From NCBI GenBank assembly GCA_002298785.1, contig DBMR01000059.1, positions 186,001-250,000 on the forward strand: a DNA stretch of 64,000 nt, written 5' to 3'. Origin of the DNA: Verrucomicrobia subdivision 3 bacterium UBA693. GTDB lineage: Bacteria; Verrucomicrobiota; Verrucomicrobiia; Limisphaerales; UBA8199. This document shows, piece after piece, positions 25,213 through 35,354 of this stretch (position 1 is its first letter; each line of letters opens with the position of its first letter). The notes below the pieces were generated by a model that was not told the DNA's origin, did not search any database, and worked only from the letters and a program-made list of their open reading frames with translations. A program made the position numbers and the translations under genes.

Positions 25213-26679
25213 TCACTTCTGCCCCGAGTTACAAGCCAATACCGCATCTGCATAATGCGTCAGATATCCGTCAGCAGTTCTTTCCCAGGAAAAATCTACA
25301 GTCATCCCGTTCGTCCGATAATGCTGCAGCAGTTGCGGGTCGTGAAAAATCGCCAACGCTTTCTGCATGGCTTTGGCCAGCGCCTGGCTGCTGTATTCCG
25401 TGAACTTGATACCATCCGCTGAAGCGGCGTTGTCCTGAAAATCAATGACGCTATCGCACAGACCGCCGGTGCGTCGAACTACCGGGATGGCGCCGTAGCG
25501 CAAGCTATACATCTGATTCAAGCCGCAAGGCTCGAAACGGGACGGCATCAAAAAGAAGTCGGAACCAGCCTCAATGCGATGCGACAACCCCGAGTTATAG
25601 CCGATCTGCACGCGCAGTTTATTCGGGAAGCGAGCGGCCAGATCCTGGAAACGGGATTGGAACAATGGCGAGCCGGAGCCCAGGATCACCACCTGCAGAT
25701 CTTCCGTCAGCATCGACTCCAGCGCGCCGAGCATAATATCGACGCCTTTCTGTTCGACCATGCGCCCGATATTCCCAAATAAAGGCGTATCGGGGCGGTC
25801 GGGCAACCCCAACTCAGCCTGAAGCGCCTGTTTTTCCTTGAGCTTGCCCGTTAAATCAGACTGGGTATATGAGTACTGGAGGAATTCATTGCCGGTAGTC
25901 CGCCATTCGTCATAGTCCACCCCGTTCAGAATGCCGGCCACCGAGTGTTGGCGCAAACGGAGCAACCCGTCCAGCCCGCACCCGTATTCCTCGGTCATAA
26001 TTTCCCGCGCGTAGCGCGGGCTTACGGTGGTGATAATATGTGCCGAGGTAAGGCCGCTCTTGAGAAAACTAAACTTGTCGTAGAACTCCGCCTGCGCCGG
26101 ATTGAAATAGTCCCACGGGAGATTGGTTAGGGCAAACTGGTAGTCTGGAAACAAGCCTTGGTACGCGAGGTTATGGATAGTGACTACCACTGCCGGCAAA
26201 TGGCTCCAGGCGGGAAGTTGGCGCTGGTGCTGGACGAGTAATCCCGCGAGCGCGACTTGCCAGTCGTGCAGATGCAGCACGTCCGGTTTCCAATCCAGGT
26301 GCGCCGCCAGGTGGGCCACAGCCTTGGATAAAAACGTGAAACGCTCGGCGTTGTCCGCATAATCCACACCGTCTTTCTGGTAGAGTTCAGCGCGCTGAAA
26401 GAACTCCGGTTGGTCGACGAAATAGAGCGTGAGATTTTCCTCGGGCTCACGCGTCCAGATCTCTCCGGCCACGCGGCGCATGCCGAGCGGGAGATCGATG
26501 GGTAGGTCGGGACGCGAACGAAGGTCAAAGCGCTCGCGAATTCCGGTATACAGCGGCGTGACCAACCCCACGCGATGTCCTTTGCGCGCGAGCGCTTTGC
26601 TGAGCGCCCCCACCATGTCAGCCAAGCCACCGGTTTTGGAGTAAGGATGGACTTCGCTGCTGGCCAGGAGGACGTTCAT
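25213..26679 (-). CDS. glgA: Glycogen synthase (ADP-glucose type, GT5)
   Basis: 488 residues. GlgA extends alpha-1,4-glucan from ADP-glucose in the cytoplasm. The ADP-glucose loop 'EVHPYSKTGGLADMVGALSK' (9-28) carries the KTGGL motif. The GT5 starch-synthase domain has 'LHLHDWQVALAGLL', 'TIHNLAYQGLFP' and 'VSPRYAREI', and the GT-B C-terminal half has 'PLFGNIGRMVEQKGVDI' and 'MPSRFEPCGLNQMYSLRYG', in part, with the catalytic EPCG motif. Length is typical. serS lies 21 bases upstream on the same strand, so the two may be cotranscribed. No other glg genes are in the window. Confidence 0.96.
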   Translation of the reverse strand: MNVLLASSEVHPYSKTGGLADMVGALSKALARKGHRVGLVTPLYTGIRERFDLRSRPDLPIDLPLGMRRVAGEIWTREPEENLTLYFVDQPEFFQRAELYQKDGVDYADNAERFTFLSKAVAHLAAHLDWKPDVLHLHDWQVALAGLLVQHQRQLPAWSHLPAVVVTIHNLAYQGLFPDYQFALTNLPWDYFNPAQAEFYDKFSFLKSGLTSAHIITTVSPRYAREIMTEEYGCGLDGLLRLRQHSVAGILNGVDYDEWRTTGNEFLQYSYTQSDLTGKLKEKQALQAELGLPDRPDTPLFGNIGRMVEQKGVDIMLGALESMLTEDLQVVILGSGSPLFQSRFQDLAARFPNKLRVQIGYNSGLSHRIEAGSDFFLMPSRFEPCGLNQMYSLRYGAIPVVRRTGGLCDSVIDFQDNAASADGIKFTEYSSQALAKAMQKALAIFHDPQLLQHYRTNGMTVDFSWERTADGYLTHYADAVLACNSGQK

Positions 26680-26700
26680 CAGGTGGCTTGAAATTCTGCG

Positions 26701-28005
26701 CTATTTAGGAACGAGTTTGTCAGTGCCGACGTATGGGCGTAGCGGCTCAGGGATAATCACCGCGCCATCCGCGGTCTGGCAATTTTCGATCAGTGCCACG
26801 AACAACCGCGCCAGCGCAGTGCCGCTGCCGTTCAAAACGTGGGGGAATTTATTCTCCCCGGCATCGGTTTTGTAACGCAGGTTCATGCGCCGCGCCTGAA
26901 AATCTTCGCAGTTGGAGACGCTGGAGACTTCAAGGTACTCCCCCTGCCCTGGCGACCAGACTTCGATATCAAAAGTACGAGCGCTCGCGAAGCCCATATC
27001 CCCGGTGCAAAGGAGGATAACACGATAATGCAGGCCCAATGCCCGCAGAATAGCTTCGGCATGTGCCAACATGCGTTCCTGCTCGGCGTAACCATCATCG
27101 CTTTTGACCACCTGAATGAGTTCAACCTTGTCAAACTGATGCACGCGAATCATGCCCCGGGTTCCGACCCCAGCCGCGCCGGCTTCACCCCGGAAACACG
27201 GGGTGTAGGCGCAGTAGCGAATTGGCAACTGGCGTTCGGGCAGCAACTCCTCACGATGAATGTTGGCCACCGGTGTTTCAGCCGTGGGAATCAGATACAG
27301 CTTGCCGAGGGTTGAACCATCCAAGCCCTCCTGCACGGCATAGTATTGGTCGGCAAATTTTGGGAACTGGCCTACCCCCACCAAGCACTGAGGTCCAACC
27401 ATGAATGGTGGTGAGACCTCCGTGTAACCGTGGTCACGCGTGTGAAGGTCCAGCATGAATTGAATAAGTGCGCGCTCGAGTTTCGCGCCCCAGCCGGTGT
27501 AGAGCAGGAAGCCGCTGCCGGACAACTTCGCGGCCCTCGCAAAATCGATCAGCCCGAGCTTTTCACAAAGCTGCACATGGGAAAGCGGTTTAAAATCGAA
27601 AGCCGGCTTCTCTCCCTGAATCCGCACCACGGGATTGTCGGCGGCACTTTTGCCGACCGGAACCGATGCATGCGGTAGATTAGGCAAGGCGAGCATCACT
27701 TTATCCCTTGCTTCATCGGCTTCGTTCGCTTGCTTGTCGAGGGCGGCAATTCGATCCCCCAACTCGCGGCTTTCTTTTTTGCGTGCTTCGGCTTCGTCTG
27801 TCTTCTTCTGAGCCATCAAGGCACCGATTTCCTTGGCGGCTTTGTTGCGCTGGGATTTTAGCAACTCGACTTCGGAGAGAGCTTTGCGCCGCAATTCATC
27901 GAGGCGCAAGACCTCGTCAATCTGGGCCTCATCACCAGCACCCCGGCTGGCCAGACGCGCTTTCACCTCTGCAGCGTTAGCGCGGATAAGTTTTATGTCG
28001 AGCAT
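26701..28005 (-). CDS. serS: Seryl-tRNA synthetase
   Basis: 434 residues. It charges tRNA-Ser. The N-terminal coiled-coil arm that reads the tRNA variable loop spans about 25-105 ('SEVELLKSQRNKAAKEIGAL', in part). The class II catalytic core shows 'PTAETPVANIHREEL', 'PIRYCAYTPCFRGEAGAAG' (motif 2) and 'NGSGTALARLFVALIEN' (motif 3), then the C-terminal 'IIPEPLRPYVG'. Length is normal. It is followed by glgA after 21 bases. The start 'MLDIKLIRANAAEV' is canonical. Confidence 0.98.
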   Translation of the reverse strand: MLDIKLIRANAAEVKARLASRGAGDEAQIDEVLRLDELRRKALSEVELLKSQRNKAAKEIGALMAQKKTDEAEARKKESRELGDRIAALDKQANEADEARDKVMLALPNLPHASVPVGKSAADNPVVRIQGEKPAFDFKPLSHVQLCEKLGLIDFARAAKLSGSGFLLYTGWGAKLERALIQFMLDLHTRDHGYTEVSPPFMVGPQCLVGVGQFPKFADQYYAVQEGLDGSTLGKLYLIPTAETPVANIHREELLPERQLPIRYCAYTPCFRGEAGAAGVGTRGMIRVHQFDKVELIQVVKSDDGYAEQERMLAHAEAILRALGLHYRVILLCTGDMGFASARTFDIEVWSPGQGEYLEVSSVSNCEDFQARRMNLRYKTDAGENKFPHVLNGSGTALARLFVALIENCQTADGAVIIPEPLRPYVGTDKLVPK

Positions 28006-28141
28006 CGGCGCATTATATTGCCGAGGACTTCCGGGGCAAGGAGGAAGGCTGAACGGTCCGCGATTCGTCGACCTCTCCCCTGCCCTGATCCGGGCTCGGC
28101 TGCCGCTTGCCGACCGTCAGGAATGGCCCATATTAATCCGT

Positions 28142-28633
28142 ATGGCGAAAACAAATTTGGGCACCAGTGGCCGGGTCGCGTCATTGCATCTGCACCCGAT
28201 TCAGTCCGGTGGTCCTATGACCTCGGTGGACAGAATCATGGTGGAAGTCCAGCGCGGCGTCGTTGACGACCCGCGATATTTCGGCCGAGTCTCGAGCAGC
28301 ACCGGGCAACCCAGCCGTCGCCAGGTGACCCTGTTGGAGCGGGAGCAGATCGCCGAGCATGCCACGGCCTTGGGCTTGAGCGAGATCGCCCCGGGCTTAG
28401 TTCGCTCCAACTTGGAAACCACCGGGGTGGATTTGATTTCGTGGATTGGCAAGGAGGTTCGAGTGGGCCAGGCGATTCTCCGCTTTTACGCTCCGAGAGA
28501 TCCTTGTGCGAAAATGGATGCCATCTGCCTCGGGCTGCGGGCCAGGATGGAAAACGCTCGACAAGGTGTACTGGCGGAGGTGGTGGGGGCTGGCGAGATC
28601 AAGGTGGGAGACACCATCGAACCAGTAGAGTGA
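28142..28633 (+). CDS. MOSC-domain protein
   Basis: 163 residues. The entry 'GRVASLHLHPIQSGGPM' then 'VEVQRGVVDDPRYFGR' and 'QVTLLEREQIAEHATALG' (in part) match small MOSC proteins, a beta-rich domain related to the C terminus of molybdenum cofactor sulfurase. 'GLVRSNLETTGVDLISWIG' continues the domain. The usual conserved MOSC cysteine is plausibly that in 'DPCAKMDAI'. Function of stand-alone MOSC proteins is mostly undefined; metal-sulfur carrier roles are proposed. ATG 28142 starts the conserved region, while the open frame upstream overlaps serS antisense and is not coding-like. Confidence 0.85.
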   Translation: MAKTNLGTSGRVASLHLHPIQSGGPMTSVDRIMVEVQRGVVDDPRYFGRVSSSTGQPSRRQVTLLEREQIAEHATALGLSEIAPGLVRSNLETTGVDLISWIGKEVRVGQAILRFYAPRDPCAKMDAICLGLRARMENARQGVLAEVVGAGEIKVGDTIEPVE

Positions 28634-28761
28634 CGTCCAGGTCGTTTGGCACGTGAGGTCTATCCCCGACGCCTGGAGGCAAGGCGCCTTCCTGGCTCAA
28701 GCGTTGCCATACCGTAAATTTGTACTCGAATTCCTCGGGGACTTATGGCGTCATTCAATTC

Positions 28762-30084
28762 ATGAAACGATTTTCCAGCCAAAACCGATGGTCTCGACGT
28801 CAATTTCTCGCCACCACTGCCATGGCACTCGCCGCCCCGACTTTTATTCCGGCGCGCGCTTTGGGCCGCGATGGCAATACACCTCCTTCTGAACGCATCA
28901 CCATGGGCGTAGTAGGTTGGGGCATGATGGGCCCGGGTAACACCGATGCCTTCCTGGGTCAAAAGGACTGTCAGGTGATTGCGGCGTGCGATTTAGACAA
29001 AAAGCACGTGGAGCAGGCGCTCAACAAAATCAATGGCCATTACGGCAACAAGGACTGCAAACCTTACGAGGATTTTCGCGAGATGATGGCGCGCCAGGAT
29101 ATCGATGCTGTCATGCTGGCGGTCCCTGATCATTGGCATGCACTAACAGCCGTCACCGCCGCCCGGAACAAAAAGGACATCTACGGTGAAAAGCCGCTTG
29201 CCCGCACTATTGCAGAGCAACAGGCCATTGTGAAAGCGGTGCAGAAGAACAAACGCATTTGGCAGACCGGCTCCTGGCAGCGCTCCCAGGGGCCATTTCG
29301 CAAAGCTGCGGAAATCGTTCGCAATGGTTTGATTGGCAAACTTACCCGGGTAGAAGTCGGGCTTCCTTCAGGACACCATGATTTTGCCGGCACGAAAGAT
29401 AAGATGACGGTCACGGAACCACCGGCAAACCTGAACTACGAGTTCTGGATTGGACCTTCGCAGATGGAGCCCTACATCGAAGGTCGGATACACATGAACT
29501 GGCGCTGGAACTACAATGTGGGAGGCGGGCAGCTACTGGATTGGATCGGCCACCATGGCGACATCGCCCATTGGGGCATGGATGCCGACAATTCGGGACC
29601 ATTGGAAATTGAAGCCCAGGGTGAATTCCCGCCCCGCGATGCCGTGTGGAATACCGCGACGAAGTATCGTTCAACTTTGAAGTATCCCAATGATGTCACG
29701 ATGATCATCGCCGGCGGCCACAACGACATCCGGAGCGGCACCAAGTGGATCGGCACCGAAGGTTGGGTGTGGGTGGATCGCGGAGGATTTGATGCCTCTA
29801 ATCCGGATTGGTTCGCCCGAATTCCCGAAGACAAATACAAGGTGCAGCTTTATAAATCGGATAACCATCACCGCAATTTCCTGGACTGCGTGAAGAGCCG
29901 AAAACCCACCATTACCCCAGTCGAGACGGCGCATCACTCGGCAATCCCAGGCCACCTGAGCCTGATTTCCATGCTGGTGGGCCGCAAGATCCAGTGGAAT
30001 TCCAAGAAAGAAGTGATCGTCGGCGATGCGGATGCCTCCAAATTGCTTACGCGACCTTACCGTGGTCCCTGGAAATTAACCTAG
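28762..30084 (+). CDS. Tat-exported Gfo/Idh/MocA-family oxidoreductase
   Basis: 440 residues. A Tat signal is clear: 'RWSRRQFLATTAMALAAP' (residues 9-26). The Rossmann motif 'MGVVGWGMMGPGN' follows at about 47-60, then 'VPDHWHALTAVTAAR' and the 'GEKPLARTIAE' motif with the conserved lysine. The C-terminal domain includes 'WRWNYNVGGGQLLDWIGHHG', a pattern typical of the exported verrucomicrobial/planctomycetal Gfo/Idh subgroup. These enzymes likely act on sugars with tightly bound NAD(P), which Tat export of a folded protein would permit. Substrate unknown. ATG 28762 places the twin arginines correctly. Confidence 0.9.
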   Translation: MKRFSSQNRWSRRQFLATTAMALAAPTFIPARALGRDGNTPPSERITMGVVGWGMMGPGNTDAFLGQKDCQVIAACDLDKKHVEQALNKINGHYGNKDCKPYEDFREMMARQDIDAVMLAVPDHWHALTAVTAARNKKDIYGEKPLARTIAEQQAIVKAVQKNKRIWQTGSWQRSQGPFRKAAEIVRNGLIGKLTRVEVGLPSGHHDFAGTKDKMTVTEPPANLNYEFWIGPSQMEPYIEGRIHMNWRWNYNVGGGQLLDWIGHHGDIAHWGMDADNSGPLEIEAQGEFPPRDAVWNTATKYRSTLKYPNDVTMIIAGGHNDIRSGTKWIGTEGWVWVDRGGFDASNPDWFARIPEDKYKVQLYKSDNHHRNFLDCVKSRKPTITPVETAHHSAIPGHLSLISMLVGRKIQWNSKKEVIVGDADASKLLTRPYRGPWKLT

Positions 30085-30113
30085 ACCACCTTTCTCCAGA
30101 TTCAGTTGACGCA

Positions 30114-30139
30114 CACGACCAGCCCTCCGGCTGGTCGTG
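30114..30139 (+). terminator. Possible terminator hairpin after the oxidoreductase gene
   Basis: A perfect 11-bp stem (30114-30124 with 30129-30139) closes a 4-base loop 30 bases after the stop at 30084. The following sequence has only a short T-run (CCATTTCC), so it may need help from other factors or act as an mRNA 3'-end stabiliser. Confidence 0.5.
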
Positions 30140-30333
30140 CCATTTCCGAACCAGGCGAGGGTTTGTTGGTTGCAAACGCGGACCTGATTTGTGGCGTCGA
30201 TTTGGCGTCTCGAGTTGTTCCTTCCAGATTGCTCCCGGCTGCAGGAATGTTCTAACAAGATTTTTTAGGTGGAAGGTTGCGACGCGGCGATTGCCTGATT
30301 ACCCTGCGCGACGCGTAACAACATCTAGGCATC

Positions 30334-31896
30334 ATGGCGCTAACAACAACGGACGCTGAGATCTCTCCTGGCGGCAAAAAGCCGGTCTTCGGCAGAACCT
30401 TTTGGACGCTCAACAGCATCGAGATGTGGGAGCGTCTGGCTTTCTACAACCTGCGGGTGATGGCCCCGATTTACATCATGCAAGCGGATAATCCGGGGGG
30501 CTTGCATCTTACCGCAGGAGAGAAAGGAGTAATTTACGCCTGGTGGGCCGCGTTCCAATCGCTGTTGCCGATTGTGACCGGAGGATTAGCGGATCGTTTC
30601 GGCTACAAGCGCACGCTGGCCGGGGCCATTAGCTGCATCTTCCTGGGCTATGTCATGGTTGCCTTTCTGCGGGACCTCAGCTTTATCAGCAATTATTGGG
30701 CATTCTTCCTGGCGATCATCACCATGGCCACGGGCACGGCCTTTTTTAAGCCCGGTATTCAAGGATCTCTGGCGCAGAACCTCACCAAGGCAAATTCTTC
30801 GATGGGCTGGGGAATATTCTATTGGGTGGTGAATGTTGGAGCATTCGTCGGTCACTTCCTGCCCTCCCTTTTTCTGTTGAAAGGCTGGTTCGGAACCGAG
30901 CCAAACTCACCCGCCGCCTGGAGGAACCTGTTCCTGGCCTCTGCCGGATTCACTTCCCTGAATCTGCTCTTATTGCTGATCCTCAAGGATGTGCCATCCG
31001 GTTCCTCCAAAACCGAAAGTCTGGGCAGCGTACTGAAGCGGACCTTTACCAATATCCTCGAGCCCCGCCTGCTGACGTGGATGGCGATCATGTCCTGCTT
31101 TTGGCTGATGATGTATCAGCTCTGGGATTTGCAGCCGAATTTTATCGCGGATTGGGTGGATAGTTCTGGTATGGCCCAAGCGCTACATTGGCTGCCGGCC
31201 TGGCTGCGGCAAAGTTTGGTGGAACAAACCGCGCGCGGACCCATGATCCCGCAACAAGTGCTGCTGAGCTTCAACTCCTTCTTCATCATCCTCGGGGTGG
31301 TGGGAGTGGCCTGGCTCACGCGGCGGATGCGCACCCTGGAGACCATGCTGTTTGGGATGATTCTTGCCACGATGGGCGTGCTGGTCGCCGGTTGGACTCA
31401 GAGCGCCTGGCTACTCGTGGCGGGCATTCTCTGCTTTTCATTGGGAGAAATGATGACCGGACCCAAAAAGAGCGAATACCTGGGACTGATCGCGCCCCCG
31501 GGGAAGAAGGGACTCTACCTTGGGTATGTTAATATTCCGGTTGGGGTGGGAGTCTACGCCGGATCACGCATCGCCGGGTTGGTTTATGGTCAGTATGGAG
31601 AAAAGGCAGTGTTGGCGTTGCGGTATCTAGCTGAAAAAACGCCGTTTGGTGCCGGAAAGAATTGGAACGGCGACGTGTTAGCGTTGGAAGCCACGCTGGG
31701 GGTGAAACGCACCGCCGCCATGGTGAAGCTCCAGGAAGTCACCGGGTTGGATCCCGTCGCGGCGACACGATTGCTTTGGGACACCTATCATCCACATTAC
31801 GTGTGGATTCCTTTCGCAGCCATTGGAGTGGTAGCCGCTGTGGCTTTATGGATCTTTGGCCAACGCGCCAAGAAATGGAGCGACATGAACGCTTGA
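30334..31896 (+). CDS. MFS transporter, POT (proton-dependent oligopeptide) type
   Basis: 520 residues with about 12-14 hydrophobic segments. The N-terminal 'LNSIEMWERLAFYNLRVM' corresponds to the POT signature with the ExxER-like 'EMWER' motif on helix 1, and 'GGLADRFGYKRTL' is the MFS loop motif. A long insertion between helices (about 270-300) contains 'WLPAWLRQSLVEQTARGP'. POT carriers import di- and tripeptides with protons; the substrate here is not proved and the family also includes other solutes. It begins 249 bases after the oxidoreductase and probably has its own promoter. lysS follows after 83 bases. Confidence 0.8.
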   Translation: MALTTTDAEISPGGKKPVFGRTFWTLNSIEMWERLAFYNLRVMAPIYIMQADNPGGLHLTAGEKGVIYAWWAAFQSLLPIVTGGLADRFGYKRTLAGAISCIFLGYVMVAFLRDLSFISNYWAFFLAIITMATGTAFFKPGIQGSLAQNLTKANSSMGWGIFYWVVNVGAFVGHFLPSLFLLKGWFGTEPNSPAAWRNLFLASAGFTSLNLLLLLILKDVPSGSSKTESLGSVLKRTFTNILEPRLLTWMAIMSCFWLMMYQLWDLQPNFIADWVDSSGMAQALHWLPAWLRQSLVEQTARGPMIPQQVLLSFNSFFIILGVVGVAWLTRRMRTLETMLFGMILATMGVLVAGWTQSAWLLVAGILCFSLGEMMTGPKKSEYLGLIAPPGKKGLYLGYVNIPVGVGVYAGSRIAGLVYGQYGEKAVLALRYLAEKTPFGAGKNWNGDVLALEATLGVKRTAAMVKLQEVTGLDPVAATRLLWDTYHPHYVWIPFAAIGVVAAVALWIFGQRAKKWSDMNA

Positions 31897-31979
31897 GGGG
31901 GGAAACACCCCGACAACGGCGTTTGTAAATCGCTTAAAACTTGGATTTTGGGGGGAACTTGTGTTTCATTTGCAGGCTT

Positions 31980-33428
31980 ATGGATGACAGCAATGCATTG
32001 ATGGAACAACGCAAGTCGAAGCTGGCCGCCCTGCGCAGCAAGGGATTGGATCCGTTTCGAAATAAATTCGTCCCGACGGATAAGTGCGACGAAGCGCGTT
32101 CGGGTTACGTGGAAGGGCGGGAAGTCGCCGTGGCGGGACGGGTCACCGCGCACCGTGACATGGGAAAAAGCATGTTCATTGACGTTCGCGATCAAAGCGG
32201 ACGTATCCAGGTGTATGCCCAGAAAAATGTCCTGGGGGAGGAACAATACGACATTTTCCGTCACCTTGATTTGGCCGATTTCATCGGGGTCAAGGGGACG
32301 ATGTTCACCACCAAAAGCGGTGAAATCTCCATCAAATTAAGTTCCTTCGTAATCCTGGCCAAAGCGCTGCGGCCGCCGCCAGAAAAATGGCATGGGCTTT
32401 CGGATACCGAAATCCGTTATCGCCAGCGCTACCTGGACCTGATGGCAAATCCGGAGGTGAAAGGCGTATTTCTTAAACGCAGTGAAATCATCCGTGAGAT
32501 ACGCGCATTCCTGCATGAGCGCGGTTATGTCGAAGTGGAAACTCCGATGATGCAGGCGATTCCGGGTGGAGCGGCCGCCCAGCCATTTATCACCCACCAC
32601 AATGCGCTGGGCTGCAATTTTTATTTGCGCATCGCCCTCGAGTTATATCTCAAGCGACTGTTGGTCGGCGGCATGGACCGGGTTTTTGAAATCGGACGAA
32701 ATTTCCGCAACGAGGGCCTTTCTCGGAAGCATAATCCGGAGTTCACCATGCTCGAGGCATACCAGGCCTACGGTGATTACGAAAGCATGATGGAATTGGT
32801 GCAATCGATGATTTGTCGAGTTGCGGAGAAGGTCCTCGGCACGCTAAAGATCGAGCACAAAGACGCGGAAGGCAAAGTGGTAAAAACCATTGACCTGACC
32901 CCTTCCTGGCGGCGCGTGCGCTACAAAGATCTGGTCCGCGAAAAGGCGGGCGCCGACTGGTTTGAAATCACGCCCGAGGAGCGGCGCACACGCGCGGTAT
33001 CCCTCGGCGCGGAGATCGCGGTTGCCTATGAAGACTTCGAGATTACCGGGGCGGTTTTTGAGAAGCTTATCGAGCCCACCTTGATTCAGCCAACTTTCGT
33101 CACCCATCTGCCAAGAGAACTGGTGCCGCTGGCTAAATTGTCCCCGGACGATCCCACCACGGTCGAGGTATTCGAATGCTGCATCAATGGGCAGGAGATC
33201 GCTCCGGCGTACACCGAGCAAAACGACCCGATTGAACAGCGGGAACGGTTGGAGCACCAGGCCGGCGGCGAGCAACAAAAGCTGGATGAGGATTTCCTTA
33301 TCGCCCTCGAGCACGGGATGCCTCCAGCCGGGGGCATGGGCATGGGCATCGACCGGCTCTGCATGATGCTACTTGGTCAGGAGAGCATCCGGGACGTGCT
33401 ACTCTTCCCGCAATTGAAACCCAAATGA
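31980..33428 (+). CDS. lysS: Lysyl-tRNA synthetase, class II
   Basis: 482 residues. The N-terminal OB-fold anticodon domain has 'VAVAGRVTAHRDMGKSMFID', and the class II core shows 'RQRYLDLMANPEVK', 'RGYVEVETPMMQAIPGGAAA' (in part), motif 2 'FEIGRNFRNEGLSRKHNPEF' and motif 3 'GMGMGIDRLCMMLLGQ'. ATG 31980 gives a near-canonical N terminus ('NALMEQRKSKLAAL'). Length is slightly under the E. coli enzyme. glnS follows 87 bases downstream, so the two synthetase genes may form one unit. Confidence 0.97.
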   Translation: MDDSNALMEQRKSKLAALRSKGLDPFRNKFVPTDKCDEARSGYVEGREVAVAGRVTAHRDMGKSMFIDVRDQSGRIQVYAQKNVLGEEQYDIFRHLDLADFIGVKGTMFTTKSGEISIKLSSFVILAKALRPPPEKWHGLSDTEIRYRQRYLDLMANPEVKGVFLKRSEIIREIRAFLHERGYVEVETPMMQAIPGGAAAQPFITHHNALGCNFYLRIALELYLKRLLVGGMDRVFEIGRNFRNEGLSRKHNPEFTMLEAYQAYGDYESMMELVQSMICRVAEKVLGTLKIEHKDAEGKVVKTIDLTPSWRRVRYKDLVREKAGADWFEITPEERRTRAVSLGAEIAVAYEDFEITGAVFEKLIEPTLIQPTFVTHLPRELVPLAKLSPDDPTTVEVFECCINGQEIAPAYTEQNDPIEQRERLEHQAGGEQQKLDEDFLIALEHGMPPAGGMGMGIDRLCMMLLGQESIRDVLLFPQLKPK

Positions 33429-33515
33429 TTCTTTCCGTGCGGCGTCAGCGCTTCTTCCGGGCAATGACGGATCGAGTTTGGAGAATCGCTGGCGCCGCGG
33501 CACACACTTAAGACT

Positions 33516-35342
33516 ATGACTGCACCGACCTCCCCAACTCCGGGCTCGCCGGAAATTCCGGCCGAGACCCGGCCCTCTGATTTTATTCGCGACATCGTTG
33601 CGGCGCATGTGGCCGAAGGCAAATATCCGCAAATTCACACGCGCTTCCCGCCTGAGCCGAACGGCTACTTGCACATTGGTCACGCCAAATCCATCTGCCT
33701 GAATTTCGGTATCGCGCGGGAATTTGGCGGCGTCTGCAACCTGCGCATGGACGATACGAATCCCACCAAAGAGGATGTGGAGTACGTGGATTCCATCACC
33801 ACGGATGTGCGCTGGCTCATCAGCGCCTGGGCCGACGACCGGCTGGGGCTCAAACCCAAAGGCCGACTCGCGGCGCCTGGTGAAATCGATGGCAAGCCCG
33901 ATTACCTGCTGGCCCCCGTCATGGGTAACGCCACGGCGGCCGAGGTCGGGCTGGAACCGTTTTACGCCAGCGATTACTTCGAGCAGATTTATCAGTACGC
34001 AGTGCGCCTCATCAAAAAGGGCCTGGCTTACGTCGACGATCTCTCTGCTGAAGACACGGACAAATACCGTGGTTCCCCCGACCGCCCCGGGCAGGACAGC
34101 CCGTTTCGGAATCGATCGGTTCCGGAAAACCTGGACCTTTTCGAACGAATGCGCCGAGGAGAGTTTCCGGATGGTGCTCGAACCCTGCGGGCGAAGATCG
34201 ACATGGGTGCACCCAACATCTGGCTACGAGATCCGGTCCTCTATCGCATCCGACACGCCGAGCATCATCACACTGGCAATGCCTGGTGCGTTTACCCGAT
34301 GTATGACTTCGCCCATTGCCTGAGTGACTACATAGAGGGCATCACCCACTCGATCTGCACTTTGGAGTTCGAGGTGCATCGACCGCTCTATGACTGGATT
34401 CTGTTAAACCTGGACTTGCCGCGTCCCCTGCCCTGCCAGTACGAATTTGCGCGACTGAGCCTCGGCTATACGGTGATGAGTAAGCGCAAGCTGATGCAGT
34501 TGGTTAATGAGAAGCTAGTCACCGGCTGGGACGATCCCCGCATGCCCACAATTTCCGGACTGCGTCGTCGCGGCGTGACGCCCGAGGCGCTGCGGGCTTT
34601 CGCGTATAATATCGGCATCACCAAATACAACGGGATCACTGATGTGGCGGTGTTGGAGCATGCCGTACGGGGAGATCTCAACCGTCGGGCGCTGCGCCGC
34701 CTCGCGGTTTTGCGCCCCATTAAGGTGGTGCTCACCAATTATCCGGAAGGCCAGGTGGAACAACTTACGGCCGCCAACAGTCCGGAGGATGCAAGCGCGG
34801 GTTCACGTCAACTGCCGTTCAGCCGGGAGCTCTATATTGAACGGGAGGATTTCATGGAAGTCCCGCCCCCGAAATACTTCCGATTGCGCCCCGGCGGTGA
34901 GGTGCGCCTGAAATACGCTTATATCATCAAGTGCGAGGAAGTCCTCAAAGACGCCGCGGGGAACATCGTGGAATTGCGGTGCACCGCGGATCTCGGCAGC
35001 AAGACCGGTGGTCCGACTGCAAATCGCAAAGTCAAAGGCACCGTGCATTGGGTCAGCGCGCCGCACGCAGTGGAAGCGGAGGTGCGGCTCTATGATCGGT
35101 TGTTCACCGTAGCGGAGCCCGATGCCGGCGGCGATTTCAAGCAGTTCCTGAATCGTTCCTCATTGGAGACCCTGGTCGCCAAGTGCGAACCCTCCCTGGC
35201 GAATGCCAATCCGGAGGATCGATATCAATTCGAACGCCTGGCTTACTTTGTGTTGGATCGGGATAGCGCGCCAGGAAAACTGGTCTTCAACCGAACCATC
35301 ACGCTCAAAGACACGTGGGCCAAAGAAGCCAGTAAAGGCTAA
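33516..35342 (+). CDS. glnS: Glutaminyl-tRNA synthetase
   Basis: 608 residues. Direct charging of tRNA-Gln. 'FPPEPNGYLHIGHAKSICLN' contains the HIGH motif at about 52, 'RMDDTNPTKEDVEYV' distinguishes GlnRS, and 'YTVMSKRKLMQLV' is the KMSKS loop (about 310). The C-terminal beta-barrel anticodon domains are present ('FMEVPPPKYFRLRPGGEVRL' in part, 'GTVHWVS'). Length exceeds the E. coli enzyme by about 50 residues, mainly through a loop of about 225-330. Many bacteria lack GlnRS and use GatCAB instead; I saw no gat gene here. It ends at a hairpin shared with the dismutase gene. Confidence 0.97.
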   Translation: MTAPTSPTPGSPEIPAETRPSDFIRDIVAAHVAEGKYPQIHTRFPPEPNGYLHIGHAKSICLNFGIAREFGGVCNLRMDDTNPTKEDVEYVDSITTDVRWLISAWADDRLGLKPKGRLAAPGEIDGKPDYLLAPVMGNATAAEVGLEPFYASDYFEQIYQYAVRLIKKGLAYVDDLSAEDTDKYRGSPDRPGQDSPFRNRSVPENLDLFERMRRGEFPDGARTLRAKIDMGAPNIWLRDPVLYRIRHAEHHHTGNAWCVYPMYDFAHCLSDYIEGITHSICTLEFEVHRPLYDWILLNLDLPRPLPCQYEFARLSLGYTVMSKRKLMQLVNEKLVTGWDDPRMPTISGLRRRGVTPEALRAFAYNIGITKYNGITDVAVLEHAVRGDLNRRALRRLAVLRPIKVVLTNYPEGQVEQLTAANSPEDASAGSRQLPFSRELYIEREDFMEVPPPKYFRLRPGGEVRLKYAYIIKCEEVLKDAAGNIVELRCTADLGSKTGGPTANRKVKGTVHWVSAPHAVEAEVRLYDRLFTVAEPDAGGDFKQFLNRSSLETLVAKCEPSLANANPEDRYQFERLAYFVLDRDSAPGKLVFNRTITLKDTWAKEASKG

Positions 35343-35354
35343 CCGTTCACCAAA